Assembly (NCBI GenBank): GCA_937898685.1
Contig: CALEJT010000045.1
Span: forward strand, 19,105-83,104
Origin: an uncultured Gammaproteobacteria bacterium
GTDB taxonomy: Bacteria > Pseudomonadota > Gammaproteobacteria > Pseudomonadales > Pseudohongiellaceae
Length of the DNA: 64,000 nucleotides
Reading direction: 5' to 3'
A model generated the notes under the pieces. That model did not search any database. It worked only from the letters and a program-made list of their open reading frames with translations, and was not told the DNA's origin. Numbering within the stretch: the first letter of the stretch is position 1; each line of letters starts with the position of its first letter. A program made the translations under genes and the position numbers. Positions 36,770 through 45,395 of this stretch are shown piece by piece.

Positions 36770-37279
36770 ATGATGCAAGTGGTAAATCCGGTCCGCTATC
36801 AGGATTTTTCCTTAGAGCGGGCGACTCAGGTGGTGCAGGAATTCAAGGATCAGCCAGGGGCGCTGATCAATGCCCTGCACAAATTGCAGGACACCTTCGG
36901 TTACGTCGATGAAGCCGCCATGCCGATGCTGGCGAAGCTGTTCAACCTCTCCCGCGCCGAAGTACACGGCGTCACCAGCTTTTACCACGACTTCCGTCGC
37001 AGCAAACCCGGTACCTATACCGTGCGTGTATGTCAGGCCGAAGCCTGTCAGGCGATGGGCTCGGTGGAACTGACCGAAGCCATCAAGCAGCAGTTGGGCG
37101 TCGATTTCCACGAAACCACCGCCGACGGGACTTTCACCCTCGAGCGCGTGTACTGCCTCGGCAACTGTGCCTGCGCACCGAGCATCATGATCGACAAACA
37201 GACCTATGGCCGCATGACGGCCGACCGCTTCAAGTCGCTCGCCGAGTCGTTGAGCGCCAAAGCCAAGGGGAGCAATTGA
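36770..37279 (+). CDS. fdsG: NAD-dependent formate dehydrogenase gamma subunit (NuoE-like)
   Basis: A 169-residue [2Fe-2S] thioredoxin-like subunit. The cluster cysteines are in VCQAEACQAMG and YCLGNCACAP (C-x4-C and C-x3-C), as in NuoE/FdsG. The N-terminal helical part (ALINALHKLQDTFGYVDEAAMPMLAKLFNLSRAEVHGVTSFYHDF) is typical. It carries electrons in the soluble formate dehydrogenase complex. It is the first gene of fdsGBA, 110 bases after a putative promoter. The start could be either of two adjacent ATG codons. Confidence 0.93.
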   Translation: MMQVVNPVRYQDFSLERATQVVQEFKDQPGALINALHKLQDTFGYVDEAAMPMLAKLFNLSRAEVHGVTSFYHDFRRSKPGTYTVRVCQAEACQAMGSVELTEAIKQQLGVDFHETTADGTFTLERVYCLGNCACAPSIMIDKQTYGRMTADRFKSLAESLSAKAKGSN

Positions 37280-37280
37280 G

Positions 37281-38819
37281 ATGAGTATCCGCGTCTACGT
37301 TCCCCGCGAAACCACCGCATCCTCCCTGGGCGCCGAACTTCTGGTCGACGCTCTCACCACCGAAGCCAAATACCGCGGTCTCGACATCACCATCGTCCGC
37401 AACGGCTCCCGTGGTGCCTGTTTCCTCGAGCCGCTGGTCGAGGTCGAAACCGCGCAGGGCCGCGTCGGCTATGGCCCGGTGCAGCTCGAAGACATCCCTG
37501 ATCTTTTCGACGCCGACTTCCTCAACGGTGGCCAGCATCGTTTGAGCCTCGGCGACGTCGAGAAACTGCCCTGGTTCGCCAACCAGGAGCGCCTCACCTT
37601 CGCCCGCTGCGGCATCATCGCCGCCACCTCCGTGGAAGAGTACAAGGCCCACGGCGGCTTCAAGGGTCTCGAAAACGCGCTGGCGAAAGAGCCGGCTGCG
37701 ATCGTGCAGGAAGTGCTCGACTCGGGCCTGCGTGGCCGTGGTGGCGCTGCCTTCCCGACCGGCATCAAGTGGCAGACCGTTGCCAATGCCGAAGCGGATC
37801 AGAAGTACATCGTCTGTAACGCCGACGAAGGCGACAGCGGCACCTTCTCCGACCGCATGATCATGGAAGGCGACCCGCTCTCCCTGATCGAAGGCATGAC
37901 CATCGCCGGCATTGCCGTCGGCGCCACCAAGGGTTACATCTATCTCCGTTCCGAATATCCCCTCACCCAGCAGATCCTGCTCGAAGCTATCGCCAACGCC
38001 GAAGCGGCTGGCTACCTTGGCAACAATGTTGCCGGCAGCGGCAAGGCCTTCACCCTCGAAGTACGCATGGGCGCCGGCGCCTACATCTGCGGGGAGGAGA
38101 CCTCGCTGCTCGAGTCGCTCGAGGGCAAACGCGGCCAGGTCCGTTACAAACCACCGTTGCCCGCTCTGAAAGGCCTCTTCGGCAAACCGACCGTGGTCAA
38201 CAACGTGATCTCGCTCGCCACCGTGCCGGTGATTCTGGAAAAAGGCGGCAAGCATTACGCCAACTTCGGCCGCGGCCGCAGCCTGGGCACCATGCCGTTC
38301 CAGCTGGGTGGCAACATCAAGTTTGGCGGTCTTGTAGAGAAAGCCTTTGGCCTTACGCTGCGTCAGTTGATCGAAGATTTCGGTGGCGGCACCTATACCG
38401 GTCGCCCCGTCCGTGCGGTGCAGGTGGGTGGTCCGCTGGGCGCTTACTTCCCGGCCAGCCTGCTCGACACGCCGCTCGACTATGAAGAATTCGCCAAGGC
38501 CGGCGGCATGCTGGGCCATGGTGGTGTAGTAGTGTTCGACGATACGGTGAACATGGCGCGCATGGCGCGCTTCTCGATGGAGTTCTGTGCAGCCGAGTCC
38601 TGCGGCAAGTGCACACCCTGCCGCATCGGTTCCACCCGCGGCATGGAAACCATCGATCGCATCGTCGCCGCCAAGAATGAAGAGGAGCGCGAAGCGCAGC
38701 ACATCATCCTCAAGGATCTGTGCGAAACCATGGAGGTCGCTTCGTTGTGTGCGATGGGGGGGCTTACTCCCATGCCGGTCATGAGTGCAGTGAAACACTT
38801 CAAGGGGGATTTCCAATGA
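37281..38819 (+). CDS. fdsB: NAD-dependent formate dehydrogenase beta subunit (NuoF-like)
   Basis: A 512-residue FMN- and NAD-binding subunit. An N-terminal ferredoxin-fold region (about residues 1-120) precedes the NuoF domain with the NADH/FMN loop GLRGRGGAAFPTGIKW, CNADEGDSGTFSDRMIMEGDP and GAGAYICGEETSLLESLEGKRG. The C-terminal [4Fe-4S] site is ESCGKCTPCRIGSTRG. It passes formate electrons to NAD+. AAGGGGAG precedes the ATG, one base after the fdsG stop. Confidence 0.95.
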   Translation: MSIRVYVPRETTASSLGAELLVDALTTEAKYRGLDITIVRNGSRGACFLEPLVEVETAQGRVGYGPVQLEDIPDLFDADFLNGGQHRLSLGDVEKLPWFANQERLTFARCGIIAATSVEEYKAHGGFKGLENALAKEPAAIVQEVLDSGLRGRGGAAFPTGIKWQTVANAEADQKYIVCNADEGDSGTFSDRMIMEGDPLSLIEGMTIAGIAVGATKGYIYLRSEYPLTQQILLEAIANAEAAGYLGNNVAGSGKAFTLEVRMGAGAYICGEETSLLESLEGKRGQVRYKPPLPALKGLFGKPTVVNNVISLATVPVILEKGGKHYANFGRGRSLGTMPFQLGGNIKFGGLVEKAFGLTLRQLIEDFGGGTYTGRPVRAVQVGGPLGAYFPASLLDTPLDYEEFAKAGGMLGHGGVVVFDDTVNMARMARFSMEFCAAESCGKCTPCRIGSTRGMETIDRIVAAKNEEEREAQHIILKDLCETMEVASLCAMGGLTPMPVMSAVKHFKGDFQ

Positions 38820-41701
38820 ACTCCATCGTCAACAGTTCCATCGCAAGCCCCATTATTTTCGACCCCAAGCTGGCTGCGCCCGAAGTCGATTACGGCACAC
38901 CGGAAAGCACCAGCACCGAACTGGTGACCCTGGAAATCGACGGCATCGCCGTCACCGTGCCCAAGGGCACCAGCATCATGCGTGCTGCCAAGGAAGCCGG
39001 TATCTCCATCCCGAAACTGTGCGCCACCGACACGCTCGATCCCTTCGGCTCCTGCCGTCTGTGTCTGGTGGAAATCGAAGGCCGTCGCGGCATGCCGGCC
39101 TCGTGCACCACCCCCGTCGAGCCCGGTCTGAAAGTTACCACCCAGAACGCCAAATTGGCCAAGATCCGCAAGGGCGTGATGGAGCTCTACATCTCCGATC
39201 ACCCGCTCGATTGCTTGACCTGCTCCGCCAACGGCGACTGCGAACTGCAGGACATGGCCGGTGCCGTGGGCCTGCGCGAAGTGCGCTACGGCTATGAAGG
39301 TGCCAACCACCTCAACGCCAAGAAAGACGAGAGCAACCCCTATTTCACCTTCGACGCCAGCAAGTGCATCGTGTGCTCGCGCTGCGTACGCGCCTGTGAA
39401 GAGATCCAGGGCACCTTCGCCCTGACAATCCAGGGCGCCGGCTTCAAATCCAAGGTCAGCGCCGGCATCGACGAAGGCTTCCTCAAATCCGAGTGCGTCA
39501 GCTGCGGCGCCTGTGTGCAGGCCTGCCCGACCGCGACACTCAACGAAAAATCCGTCATCGAGCACGGTACGCCCGACTACGCCGTGGAAACCACCTGCGC
39601 CTACTGTGGTGTGGGCTGTACCTTCCGTGCCGAGATGAAGGGCAACCAGGTCGTGCGCATGGTGCCGGCCAAGAGCGGCAAGGCCAACGATGGCCACAGC
39701 TGCGTGAAAGGCCGCTTCGCCTGGGGTTACGCCACGCACAAAGAGCGCATCCTCAAGCCGATGATCCGCGCCAAGACTTCCGATCCGTGGCGCGAAGTCA
39801 GCTGGGAAGAAGCCATTCAGTACACCGCCAAGCGCTTCCTGGAAATCCAGGAGAAATACGGCCGCAAGTCGATCGGCGGCATCACCTCCTCCCGCACCAC
39901 CAACGAGGAAGTGTGGGTAGTGCAGAAGATGATCCGCACCGCCTTCCGCAACAACAACACCGACACCTGTGCGCGCGTATGTCACTCGCCGACGGGCTAT
40001 GGTCTGAAACAGACTCTCGGTACTTCCGCCGGTACGCAGGACTTCGCCAGCGTCGAGTCCACCGACCTCGTGCTCCTGATCGGCGCCAACCCCACCGACG
40101 CGCATCCGGTATTCGCTTCGCGTATGAAGAAGCGTCTGCGTGAAGGCGCCGAGATCATCGTGGCCGACCCGCGCCGCATCGACCTCGTCGAATCGCCGCA
40201 CATCAAGGCCAGCATCCACATCCCGCTGACGCCCGGTTCGAACGTGGCGCTGATCAACGCGCTCGCCCACACCATCGTCATGGAAGATCTGGCGGATTGG
40301 GACTACGTGAAAGAGCGCTGCGACATGGAGTCCTTCGAGAAATGGCTCGAGTTCATCAAAGATCCGAAGAACTCGCCGGAAGCCGTCGCTCACCTGCTCG
40401 GCGGCGATGCGGAAGCCGTGCGCGAAGCCGCTCGTCGTTACGCCAAAGCGCCGCGTGCCTCGATCTACTACGGCCTCGGTGTGACCGAACACTCGCAGGG
40501 TTCCACCATGGTAATGGGCATGGCCAACCTCGCCATGCTGACCGGTAACATCGGCAAGAACGGCGCCGGTGTGAACCCGCTGCGCGGTCAGAACAATGTG
40601 CAGGGCTCCTGCGACATGGGCTCCTTCCCGCACGAGTTCTCCGGCTACCGCCACGTCAGCGATCCGGAAGTGAACAAGCTCTTCTCCACCGCCTGGGGCG
40701 TCGAGCAGGATCCTGAGCCCGGTTACCGCATCCCGAACATGTTCGACGCTGCGATTCGCGGCGAGTACAAAGGCATGTTCGTACAGGGGGAAGACATCGC
40801 GCAGTCCGACCCGAACACCACGCACGTGGAAGCAGCGCTCGAGAGCCTCGAGCTGCTGGTGGTCTGTGACCTCTTCCTCAACGAAACCTCGAAGTTCGCC
40901 CATGTGTTCCTGCCGGGCACCTCGTTCCTCGAGAAAGACGGCACCTTCACCAACGCCGAACGCCGCCTCGGCCGCGTACGTCCGGTGATGCCGCCGAAAA
41001 CCGGCAAGCACGAGTGGCAGATTCCGATGGAAATCGCCAACGCCATGGGCTACCCCATGCATTACAACAATGCCGCCGAAATCATGGACGAGATCGCAGC
41101 TCTGACGCCGACCTTCAAACTGGTCAGCTTCGAGCGTCTCGACCGCGAAGGCAGCATGCAGTGGCCCGTCACCGAGGAAGCCCCGCAGGGCACGCCGATC
41201 ATGCACATCGACAAGTTCGTACGTGGCAAGGGCCTCTTCGTGATCACCGAGTTCGTGCCGACCGAAGAAAAGGTCACGCCGAAGTTCCCGCTGATCCTGA
41301 CGACCGGCCGCATCCTCAGCCAATACAACGTGGGTGCACAGACGCGTCGCACGGAAAACAACAAGTGGCATTCGGAAGACGTGCTGGAAATCCATCCGGT
41401 CGATGCCGAAGAACGCGCGATCAAGGATGGCGATTTGGTATCGCTGAAGAGCCGCAAGGGCGAAATCACGCTGCGCGCGAAGATCTCCGATCGCATGCAG
41501 CCCGGTGTGGTCTACACCACGTTCCACATGCCCAACACCGGTGCCAACGTGATCACCACCGACTTCAGCGACTGGGCTACCAACTGTCCTGAGTACAAGG
41601 TCACGGCGGTGCAGGTATCGCATGCCACGAACCTGTCCGAATGGCAGAAGAAGTACTACGACCTCAACGAAACCCGTCGCAGACTTTCCGAAGTGGTCTA
41701 A
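38816..41701 (+). CDS. fdsA: NAD-dependent formate dehydrogenase alpha (catalytic, molybdenum) subunit
   Basis: A 961-residue catalytic subunit. Clusters are visible in order: [2Fe-2S] cysteines (LCATDTLDPFGSCRLCLVE), a His/Cys [4Fe-4S] site (DHPLDCLTCSANGDC), two ferredoxin sites (CIVCSRCVRACEE; CVSCGACVQACPT) and the cluster next to the bis-MGD cofactor (CAYCGVGC). The molybdenum ligand is a cysteine, about residue 389 in CARVCHSPTG, encoded by TGT and not by a selenocysteine TGA. It oxidises formate to CO2. The ATG overlaps the fdsB stop (ATGA). No fdsD follows. Confidence 0.96.
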   Translation: MNSIVNSSIASPIIFDPKLAAPEVDYGTPESTSTELVTLEIDGIAVTVPKGTSIMRAAKEAGISIPKLCATDTLDPFGSCRLCLVEIEGRRGMPASCTTPVEPGLKVTTQNAKLAKIRKGVMELYISDHPLDCLTCSANGDCELQDMAGAVGLREVRYGYEGANHLNAKKDESNPYFTFDASKCIVCSRCVRACEEIQGTFALTIQGAGFKSKVSAGIDEGFLKSECVSCGACVQACPTATLNEKSVIEHGTPDYAVETTCAYCGVGCTFRAEMKGNQVVRMVPAKSGKANDGHSCVKGRFAWGYATHKERILKPMIRAKTSDPWREVSWEEAIQYTAKRFLEIQEKYGRKSIGGITSSRTTNEEVWVVQKMIRTAFRNNNTDTCARVCHSPTGYGLKQTLGTSAGTQDFASVESTDLVLLIGANPTDAHPVFASRMKKRLREGAEIIVADPRRIDLVESPHIKASIHIPLTPGSNVALINALAHTIVMEDLADWDYVKERCDMESFEKWLEFIKDPKNSPEAVAHLLGGDAEAVREAARRYAKAPRASIYYGLGVTEHSQGSTMVMGMANLAMLTGNIGKNGAGVNPLRGQNNVQGSCDMGSFPHEFSGYRHVSDPEVNKLFSTAWGVEQDPEPGYRIPNMFDAAIRGEYKGMFVQGEDIAQSDPNTTHVEAALESLELLVVCDLFLNETSKFAHVFLPGTSFLEKDGTFTNAERRLGRVRPVMPPKTGKHEWQIPMEIANAMGYPMHYNNAAEIMDEIAALTPTFKLVSFERLDREGSMQWPVTEEAPQGTPIMHIDKFVRGKGLFVITEFVPTEEKVTPKFPLILTTGRILSQYNVGAQTRRTENNKWHSEDVLEIHPVDAEERAIKDGDLVSLKSRKGEITLRAKISDRMQPGVVYTTFHMPNTGANVITTDFSDWATNCPEYKVTAVQVSHATNLSEWQKKYYDLNETRRRLSEVV

Positions 41702-41716
41702 GCGCAAGCTCCAACG

Positions 41717-41758
41717 AAAAACCCCGGTGCTGGGACCAGCACCGGGGTTTTGTTTTTC
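41717..41758 (+). terminator. Strong bidirectional terminator between fdsA and mobA
   Basis: A 15-16 bp stem (AAAACCCCGGTGCTG / CAGCACCGGGGTTTT), loop GGAC, with a T tract on the plus side and a T run on the minus side as well. Confidence 0.95.
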
Positions 41759-41803
41759 TGGGACTCCGAATCGTGAGCCCTGCCCTTCTGCAACGAATCG
41801 CTT

Positions 41804-42385
41804 TCAAAGCCGTTGCGATGACAATACGCGTTGCCAATCCTCCGGCGTGTTGACGTTGTGGAACTCGAGCTCTGCCACGCCGACCTGAGGAATCGTCTTT
41901 GCCTGCAACCAGGTCAGGATACCTCGCATCGAGCGACGACCACTCTGCTCCGTGCCATCGTTGAAGAGATCCTTCAGATACGTGTAGAGATCGGGTGTGG
42001 CCTTCATCGTGCAGGGAAAGACCTCACCCTCGAAGTGACAACCGGCCGCATTCACACTCGAATCGAGTAGGTGGCGCAAGGTGGCCTTGCTCAACAGCGG
42101 CATGTCCACCGGAACGAAAAGCAGATTGGTACCATCGAGCCCGTAATGATCACGCACGTGCTCGAGCACACTGAGCACTGCGCCCGGAGGGCCGTAACTG
42201 CCGTGAGTATCGGGAATACCGGCTCGACCCGGCACCTGGCCGCTCAACAGGACGAACTCCGCTCCCGCCGCTTCCAGGAGCGCCTCGGTGCGCTCCAGCA
42301 AGGTCTGGCCATTGAGCCGCAGGAAGCGCTTGTCTTCCCCCATGCGGGAAGAAGCACCGCCCGCCAGAATGACGCCATAGAACAT
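41804..42385 (-). CDS. mobA: Molybdenum cofactor guanylyltransferase MobA
   Basis: A 193-residue nucleotidyltransferase that makes the MGD form of the cofactor needed by FdsA. The GTP-binding N-terminus is GVILAGGASSRMGEDKRFLRLNGQTLLER, and the metal-binding VPVDMPLL stretch follows near residue 93. The C-terminal HNVNTPEDWQ is typical. GGGAGG lies eight bases before the ATG. It converges on fdsA, sharing its terminator, and lies 21 bases after the MscS gene, so it may be co-transcribed with it. Confidence 0.94.
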   Translation of the reverse strand: MFYGVILAGGASSRMGEDKRFLRLNGQTLLERTEALLEAAGAEFVLLSGQVPGRAGIPDTHGSYGPPGAVLSVLEHVRDHYGLDGTNLLFVPVDMPLLSKATLRHLLDSSVNAAGCHFEGEVFPCTMKATPDLYTYLKDLFNDGTEQSGRRSMRGILTWLQAKTIPQVGVAELEFHNVNTPEDWQRVLSSQRL

Positions 42386-42406
42386 GAGGTGGACCTCCCG
42401 TACAGC

Positions 42407-43225
42407 CTATTGCAGCACGCGGACTTCACGCTGCGGATAGGTCAGTACGATGTTGCGTTTCGCGAATTCATCGCGGATACGCGCATTCACAGCATACCGG
42501 GTTTGGAACAACACTTCAGTACGCGCCCAGTACCGCAGCCCCATGATGAAGCCATTTTCACCGAAATCTTCGATACCAACCTGAGGTTCGGGTTCGGTAG
42601 CAACACCTGGTGTCGTACGAATCGCTTCTACGATGAGCTTGGTCGCAAGTTCACTGTCGGCACTATAGGCGATGCACAGCCGAGTTTCGACGATGGAATT
42701 GCCGAAGGAGTTGTGAATGATCTCACCAATGATGTGTTTGTTCGGTACGGTGATTTCCACATTGTCTTCGGTGGTGAGTACGGTGCTGGCAAGTGAAACG
42801 AGTTTCACCATGCCGGTCACGCCCTGCACGGAAATCGTGTTACCGACGACGAACGGCCGTGTAACGATGATGGAAATTCCCGCGGCATAGTTCGACAGCA
42901 TGCCTTGCATCGCCAGCCCCGCACCGAGTGAAGCAGCACCGATCGTCGCCACGAGCGGGGTGATGCTGATGCCGATCTTGGACAGTGCCATCACCGCCAC
43001 GATCGCCACGATGACGATGTAACAACCTCTGGCGGTGAAACGACTGAGCGTGACGTCGACCTCGTGCCTGAGCATCAGGTTTTCGACGCTGTTGCTCACC
43101 TTGCGCGCCACCATCAGGCCCACCACGAGAATGATGAGCGCACCGATGATCTGGAAGCTGTACGTCACGAGGAAGGTCGAGATGACGGTATAGATTTCTT
43201 CCAGACGTTCCACTTGTTCTTCCAT
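42407..43225 (-). CDS. Small-conductance mechanosensitive channel (MscS family)
   Basis: A 272-residue channel with three membrane helices. TM3 is the pore helix (LVATIGAASLGAGLAMQGMLSNYAAGISIIVTRPFVVGNTISVQGVTGMV). A beta domain (LTTEDNVEITVPNKHIIGEIIHN) and an alpha/beta C-terminal domain follow. The size matches E. coli MscS. It opens under turgor to protect against hypo-osmotic shock. A near-ideal AAGGAGGTG precedes the ATG. MscS is upstream of mobA, with no known functional tie. Confidence 0.93.
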   Translation of the reverse strand: MEEQVERLEEIYTVISTFLVTYSFQIIGALIILVVGLMVARKVSNSVENLMLRHEVDVTLSRFTARGCYIVIVAIVAVMALSKIGISITPLVATIGAASLGAGLAMQGMLSNYAAGISIIVTRPFVVGNTISVQGVTGMVKLVSLASTVLTTEDNVEITVPNKHIIGEIIHNSFGNSIVETRLCIAYSADSELATKLIVEAIRTTPGVATEPEPQVGIEDFGENGFIMGLRYWARTEVLFQTRYAVNARIRDEFAKRNIVLTYPQREVRVLQ

Positions 43226-43341
43226 GAAAACTCCACCTCCTTGTCGCGGATGACGAGTGAGCCAGTGTAGACGAACCGACCCGCCTCCTCACGTTCGTCC
43301 CTCGTTGGACGCAGCGTGCGTGAACGAGGAATGCTCACACT

Positions 43342-44352
43342 TCAACTGAGCTTCGGTTCTTCCTCTCTACCATCGGCGTGGCGCGCGAAGCGCCCACGTC
43401 GTCCATGCACCTGATCCATGCGTGGCCAGGGCCAGCCACCGAACTGATCGCGCTGATAGTCGGCAAAGGCCTGCATCAGTTCTTCGCGCGTGTTCATCAC
43501 GAAGGGCCCGTATTGCGCCACCGGCTCACCGATGGGCTTGCCCTGCAGCAGGAGAATGCGCGCGGGTCTGGCGCCATTTTTCAGCTCATACGCGGCATCC
43601 GAGCGCAGCTTGAAGGAATGCAGCACGTCGACTGCATCCTCACCCACCCACAAGCGTTCACCTTCGAAGAAATACAAGGTGCGGTTCAGACCGGCCGCTG
43701 CCGCAGGCAAGGTCCACGTTGCTTCGGGTTCCATGTCGATCACCCAGATCCACACACCGTTGTCGGGATCTGCCGCCCACGAATGTGGCGGAGGATCGAG
43801 GGCCCGCACCTCACCATAGCTACCTGCGGTCAATTCGATACGTGTGTGATGGCCATTGGCATCCGTATGCGTGACACGCGGCAAGCGCTCGGACCAGAAC
43901 ATCGCAAAATGCGGCGGCACCAACTTGTTGCGCGCCGGAAGGTTCAACCACACCTGAAACAGCAGAACAGGATTGGGGCCTTCCTGATTGAGCAGCGGGA
44001 ACATCTCGCTGTGTTGCAGACCACGCCCCGCCGTCATCCACTGCACGTCGCCATTGCCGTAGCGTCCAGCGGCACCGAGTGAATCGGCGTGATCCACCAG
44101 CCCCTGTTGTACGATGGTCACGGTTTCGAAGCCACGATGCGGATGGCCGGGAAAACCGGGAATCTTGTCGCCGTGATACATGCGCCAGCCATCGCGCAAT
44201 TCGAAATCCGAGCCGATGTTACGGCCCGCCAACGAAGCGGCCGGTCCCAGCTCTTCATTGCCACGTGGAAAGTCATCCTTGTGGAAGGCGCAGAACAGAA
44301 AGGGATCGCTGGTCTGCCATTGGAAACCGAGCGGTGTCGTTTGCAGAGGCAT
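43342..44352 (-). CDS. Pirin family protein
   Basis: A 336-residue bicupin. The N-terminal cupin carries the metal ligands in GFPGHPHRGFETVTIV (two histidines) and the MTAGRGLQHSEMFP stretch (histidine and glutamate). The C-terminal cupin (ALDPPPHSW...YFFEGERLWVGEDAVDVLHSF) is less conserved. Bacterial pirins include quercetin dioxygenases; the role here is unknown. AGGAG is part of the stop region of the upstream DUF6164-like gene, so the two are coupled. Confidence 0.88.
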   Translation of the reverse strand: MPLQTTPLGFQWQTSDPFLFCAFHKDDFPRGNEELGPAASLAGRNIGSDFELRDGWRMYHGDKIPGFPGHPHRGFETVTIVQQGLVDHADSLGAAGRYGNGDVQWMTAGRGLQHSEMFPLLNQEGPNPVLLFQVWLNLPARNKLVPPHFAMFWSERLPRVTHTDANGHHTRIELTAGSYGEVRALDPPPHSWAADPDNGVWIWVIDMEPEATWTLPAAAAGLNRTLYFFEGERLWVGEDAVDVLHSFKLRSDAAYELKNGARPARILLLQGKPIGEPVAQYGPFVMNTREELMQAFADYQRDQFGGWPWPRMDQVHGRRGRFARHADGREEEPKLS

Positions 44353-44361
44353 GGAGAACTC

Positions 44362-44718
44362 CTATGGAAGGAAGGGACGCACCGAAAGCCACAACAGGAA
44401 AAGGATCACCAGGATGCGCAGACTGAACTTGGTCGGGCTTTCACGGAAGATGTCGAACACCGTGCGCTTGCCGCGCAATTCGATCTCGAGCGCTTGCGCC
44501 TTGCGTGCCTGTTCGCGCCGCTCCTCGGCATAGGCATCGAGCAAGGCTTTGACCTCATCCGCGCGTGCTTCGTCACGCAACCATAGTCCGGGAAGAGAAA
44601 TACCGAAGGCACCAGCGCTGGTCTGGTAGTAGTCGACCTCGTGTTCATCGAGCAGGCGCAGGATTTCCACCAGTTCGTCTTCCGGCACCTGGCGCAGATT
44701 CATGAGCAGTATCGCCAC
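44362..44718 (-). CDS. DUF6164-like small membrane protein
   Basis: A 118-residue protein. The N-terminal domain (ILLMNLRQVPEDELVEILRLLDEHEVDYYQTSAGAFGISLPGLWLRD) has the pattern I associate with DUF6164 proteins, followed by a charged helix (EVKALLDAYAEERREQARKAQA) and one C-terminal membrane segment (ILVILFLLWLSVRPFL). The start is GTG at 44718, supported by AGGAG seven bases upstream and by the family N-terminus; an ATG five codons later lacks such a site. The function is unknown. Confidence 0.7.
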   Translation of the reverse strand: MAILLMNLRQVPEDELVEILRLLDEHEVDYYQTSAGAFGISLPGLWLRDEARADEVKALLDAYAEERREQARKAQALEIELRGKRTVFDIFRESPTKFSLRILVILFLLWLSVRPFLP

Positions 44719-44728
44719 GTCGCGTCTC

Positions 44729-45208
44729 CTAGACCCCGTAGTAGTAGGCAATCATGCGGCCGCAGGCCAGACAACCGATCCAGATCGCCAGCGATGCCGC
44801 CGCCGACACGCGTACCGCCGCCGGTGTCGCAATCTCGACGTCCCAATTGTGCTGTTCCTTCATGAGCACTCGATGCATCAGCAGCGCATTGAGTCCGCCG
44901 AGTGGAATCAACAGCAGCTTCAGGAGGAACGCGGGATTGCCGGAATATTCGAGCGGCATGAAGAAGAACAGCAGGCTGCCACTGATCACGACTCCGCCGA
45001 ACAGCAGCCACAACTTCGGCAAGATATGCGCGAGCACCTGCGTCACGGCGATCTTGCGCCCCCAACCCAAAAGACGCAGATCGAGCAGCAGAATGCCACC
45101 GAAAAAGCCGCCGGTCATGACGATGTGGAAGATCTCGGCCGCTGGAAAGCCCCACAGAATCTCATTGAGCCAGAGCGTGAAGGCGGACTCGTCCAACGCA
45201 GCGAACAC
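44729..45208 (-). CDS. Four-helix inner-membrane protein of unknown function
   Basis: A 159-residue protein with four hydrophobic segments. HIVMTGGFFGGILLLDLRLLGWGRK, with a histidine in the first segment, and the second-half HRVLMKEQHNW histidines are the only polar membrane-proximal residues that stand out; such patterns occur in DUF2214/DUF6644-type membrane proteins, though I am not sure of the family. The start is GTG at 45208 with GAGG upstream. It lies ten bases before the DUF6164-like gene in a small minus-strand operon. Confidence 0.6.
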   Translation of the reverse strand: MFAALDESAFTLWLNEILWGFPAAEIFHIVMTGGFFGGILLLDLRLLGWGRKIAVTQVLAHILPKLWLLFGGVVISGSLLFFFMPLEYSGNPAFLLKLLLIPLGGLNALLMHRVLMKEQHNWDVEIATPAAVRVSAAASLAIWIGCLACGRMIAYYYGV

Positions 45209-45320
45209 GGGTTTTCCTCATGGATTCAGAAAGCCGCGATGGTAACCCAGAAGGTCCGCAAGAGGCATGTTTGCTGGGTTTGTGTACGCCGCGGCGCGGC
45301 CTGTCCCCATGCTGGGGCTT

Positions 45321-45352
45321 GTGTTTTAATCGGGACCAACTTGGTTCGGCCA
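45321..45352 (+). promoter_or_regulatory. Promoter-like element similar to the fds element
   Basis: GTGTTTTAATCG followed by GGACCAACTTGGTTCGG. It parallels the fds sequence GTGTTAGAATCG followed by CCGAACCATCTGGTTCGG. It is about 50 bases before the M16 peptidase start. Confidence 0.4.
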
Positions 45353-45395
45353 CCTCGTTTCTGACCGTTACTGCATGACTGACACGGAGATCACC

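Noticed and set aside
39980..39982. Possible selenocysteine at the FdsA molybdenum ligand
   Set aside because: The codon is TGT (cysteine), so this is a cysteine-type formate dehydrogenase.
36770..41701. Respiratory complex I genes (nuoEFG)
   Set aside because: The third gene carries a full bis-MGD formate dehydrogenase catalytic domain with a cysteine ligand, and the other nuo genes are absent, so this is fdsGBA.
38480..41707. A 1075-codon minus-strand frame opposite fdsA
   Set aside because: Antisense shadow of fdsA, which carries all expected iron-sulfur and molybdenum motifs.
45305..45317. CCCCATGCTGGGG inverted repeat upstream of the M16 gene as a terminator
   Set aside because: Only a 5-bp stem with no T run, and no plus-strand gene ends just before it.
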